From Comamonas sp. (GTDB lineage: Bacteria > Pseudomonadota > Gammaproteobacteria > Burkholderiales > Burkholderiaceae_C): a DNA stretch of 5,692 bases. Shown here piece by piece: positions 5,635-5,692 of the stretch. Under the pieces are notes generated by a model. It was not told the origin of the DNA. It saw only the letters and a program-made list of their open reading frames with translations, and did not search any database. How positions within the stretch are numbered: the stretch's first letter is position 1; each line of letters starts with the position of its first letter. A program made the translations under genes and the position numbers. The stretch is taken from NCBI GenBank assembly GCA_019236485.1, contig JAFAIY010000129.1:1-5692 (forward strand), written 5' to 3'.

Positions 5635-5640
5635 CGTTTT

Positions 5641-5692
5641 GTGAAAATCAAGAGCCAGAAAGACTTTTTCTCCGGTCTGATGTTCTTGGTCG
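5641..5692 (+). CDS. tctB: Tripartite tricarboxylate transporter subunit TctB (5' end only)
   Basis: Only 17 codons are present before the window ends, reading MKIKSQKDFFSGLMFLV. This start is one I recognise from TctB proteins of Comamonadaceae: a short basic cytoplasmic lead followed by FFSGLMF at the beginning of the first membrane helix. TctB is the small four-helix membrane subunit of the TctABC carriers, which take up citrate or other organic acids using a periplasmic TctC receptor and the large TctA permease. A GTG start with an ideal AAGGAGA six bases before it supports the call. tctA would be expected to follow outside the window. No tctC lies upstream here. The family call rests on very few residues, so it is moderately certain. 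Confidence 0.7.
   Translation, partial: MKIKSQKDFFSGLMFLV

Overview
The window is high-GC DNA with tightly packed genes. Codon use and the closest remembered protein relatives point to a betaproteobacterium of the Comamonadaceae (Comamonas, Delftia or Acidovorax type). The main clues are the start of a TctB transporter subunit, the FlxA-like coiled-coil protein and the BdlA-like double-PAS receptor. I see no insertion sequence, phage gene, CRISPR array, tRNA or rRNA. This looks like ordinary chromosomal backbone.

Layout: (1) Positions 1-649, minus strand, hold the N-terminal 216 residues of a tandem-PAS sensor, probably a chemoreceptor; it runs off the left edge. (2) A 133-base divergent gap leads into a plus-strand series: a TatD/YjjV-like metal-dependent hydrolase (783-1604), a hypoxanthine-DNA glycosylase (DNA-deoxyinosine glycosylase, UDG family 6; 1741-2268) and a spermidine-synthase-like Rossmann protein (about 2284-3132). 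(3) A small FlxA-like coiled-coil protein follows (3201-3539). The sequence just before it resembles a flagellar sigma-28 (FliA) -10 element. (4) A full-length GspE/PilB-type secretion or pilus ATPase comes next (about 3646-5448). (5) A 192-base leader carrying several inverted repeats then leads to the first 17 codons of a tctB gene (5641 onward), which runs off the right edge.

How they fit together: the TatD-like hydrolase and the deoxyinosine glycosylase could both act in DNA maintenance and lie in the same orientation, 136 bases apart. The double-PAS receptor, the FlxA-like protein and the PilB/GspE ATPase could each relate to motility or surface behaviour, but nothing in the sequence proves they cooperate. 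The tctB leader looks like a separate, regulated transcription unit for uptake of tricarboxylates or other organic acids.

I found no clearly novel multi-gene system. The points most worth a second look are the sigma-28-like element before the flxA-like gene, the repeated placement of -10-like hexamers 5-6 bases before start codons, the orphan PilB/GspE ATPase, the altered nucleotide-binding loop of the spermidine-synthase-like protein, and the dyad-rich tctB leader.
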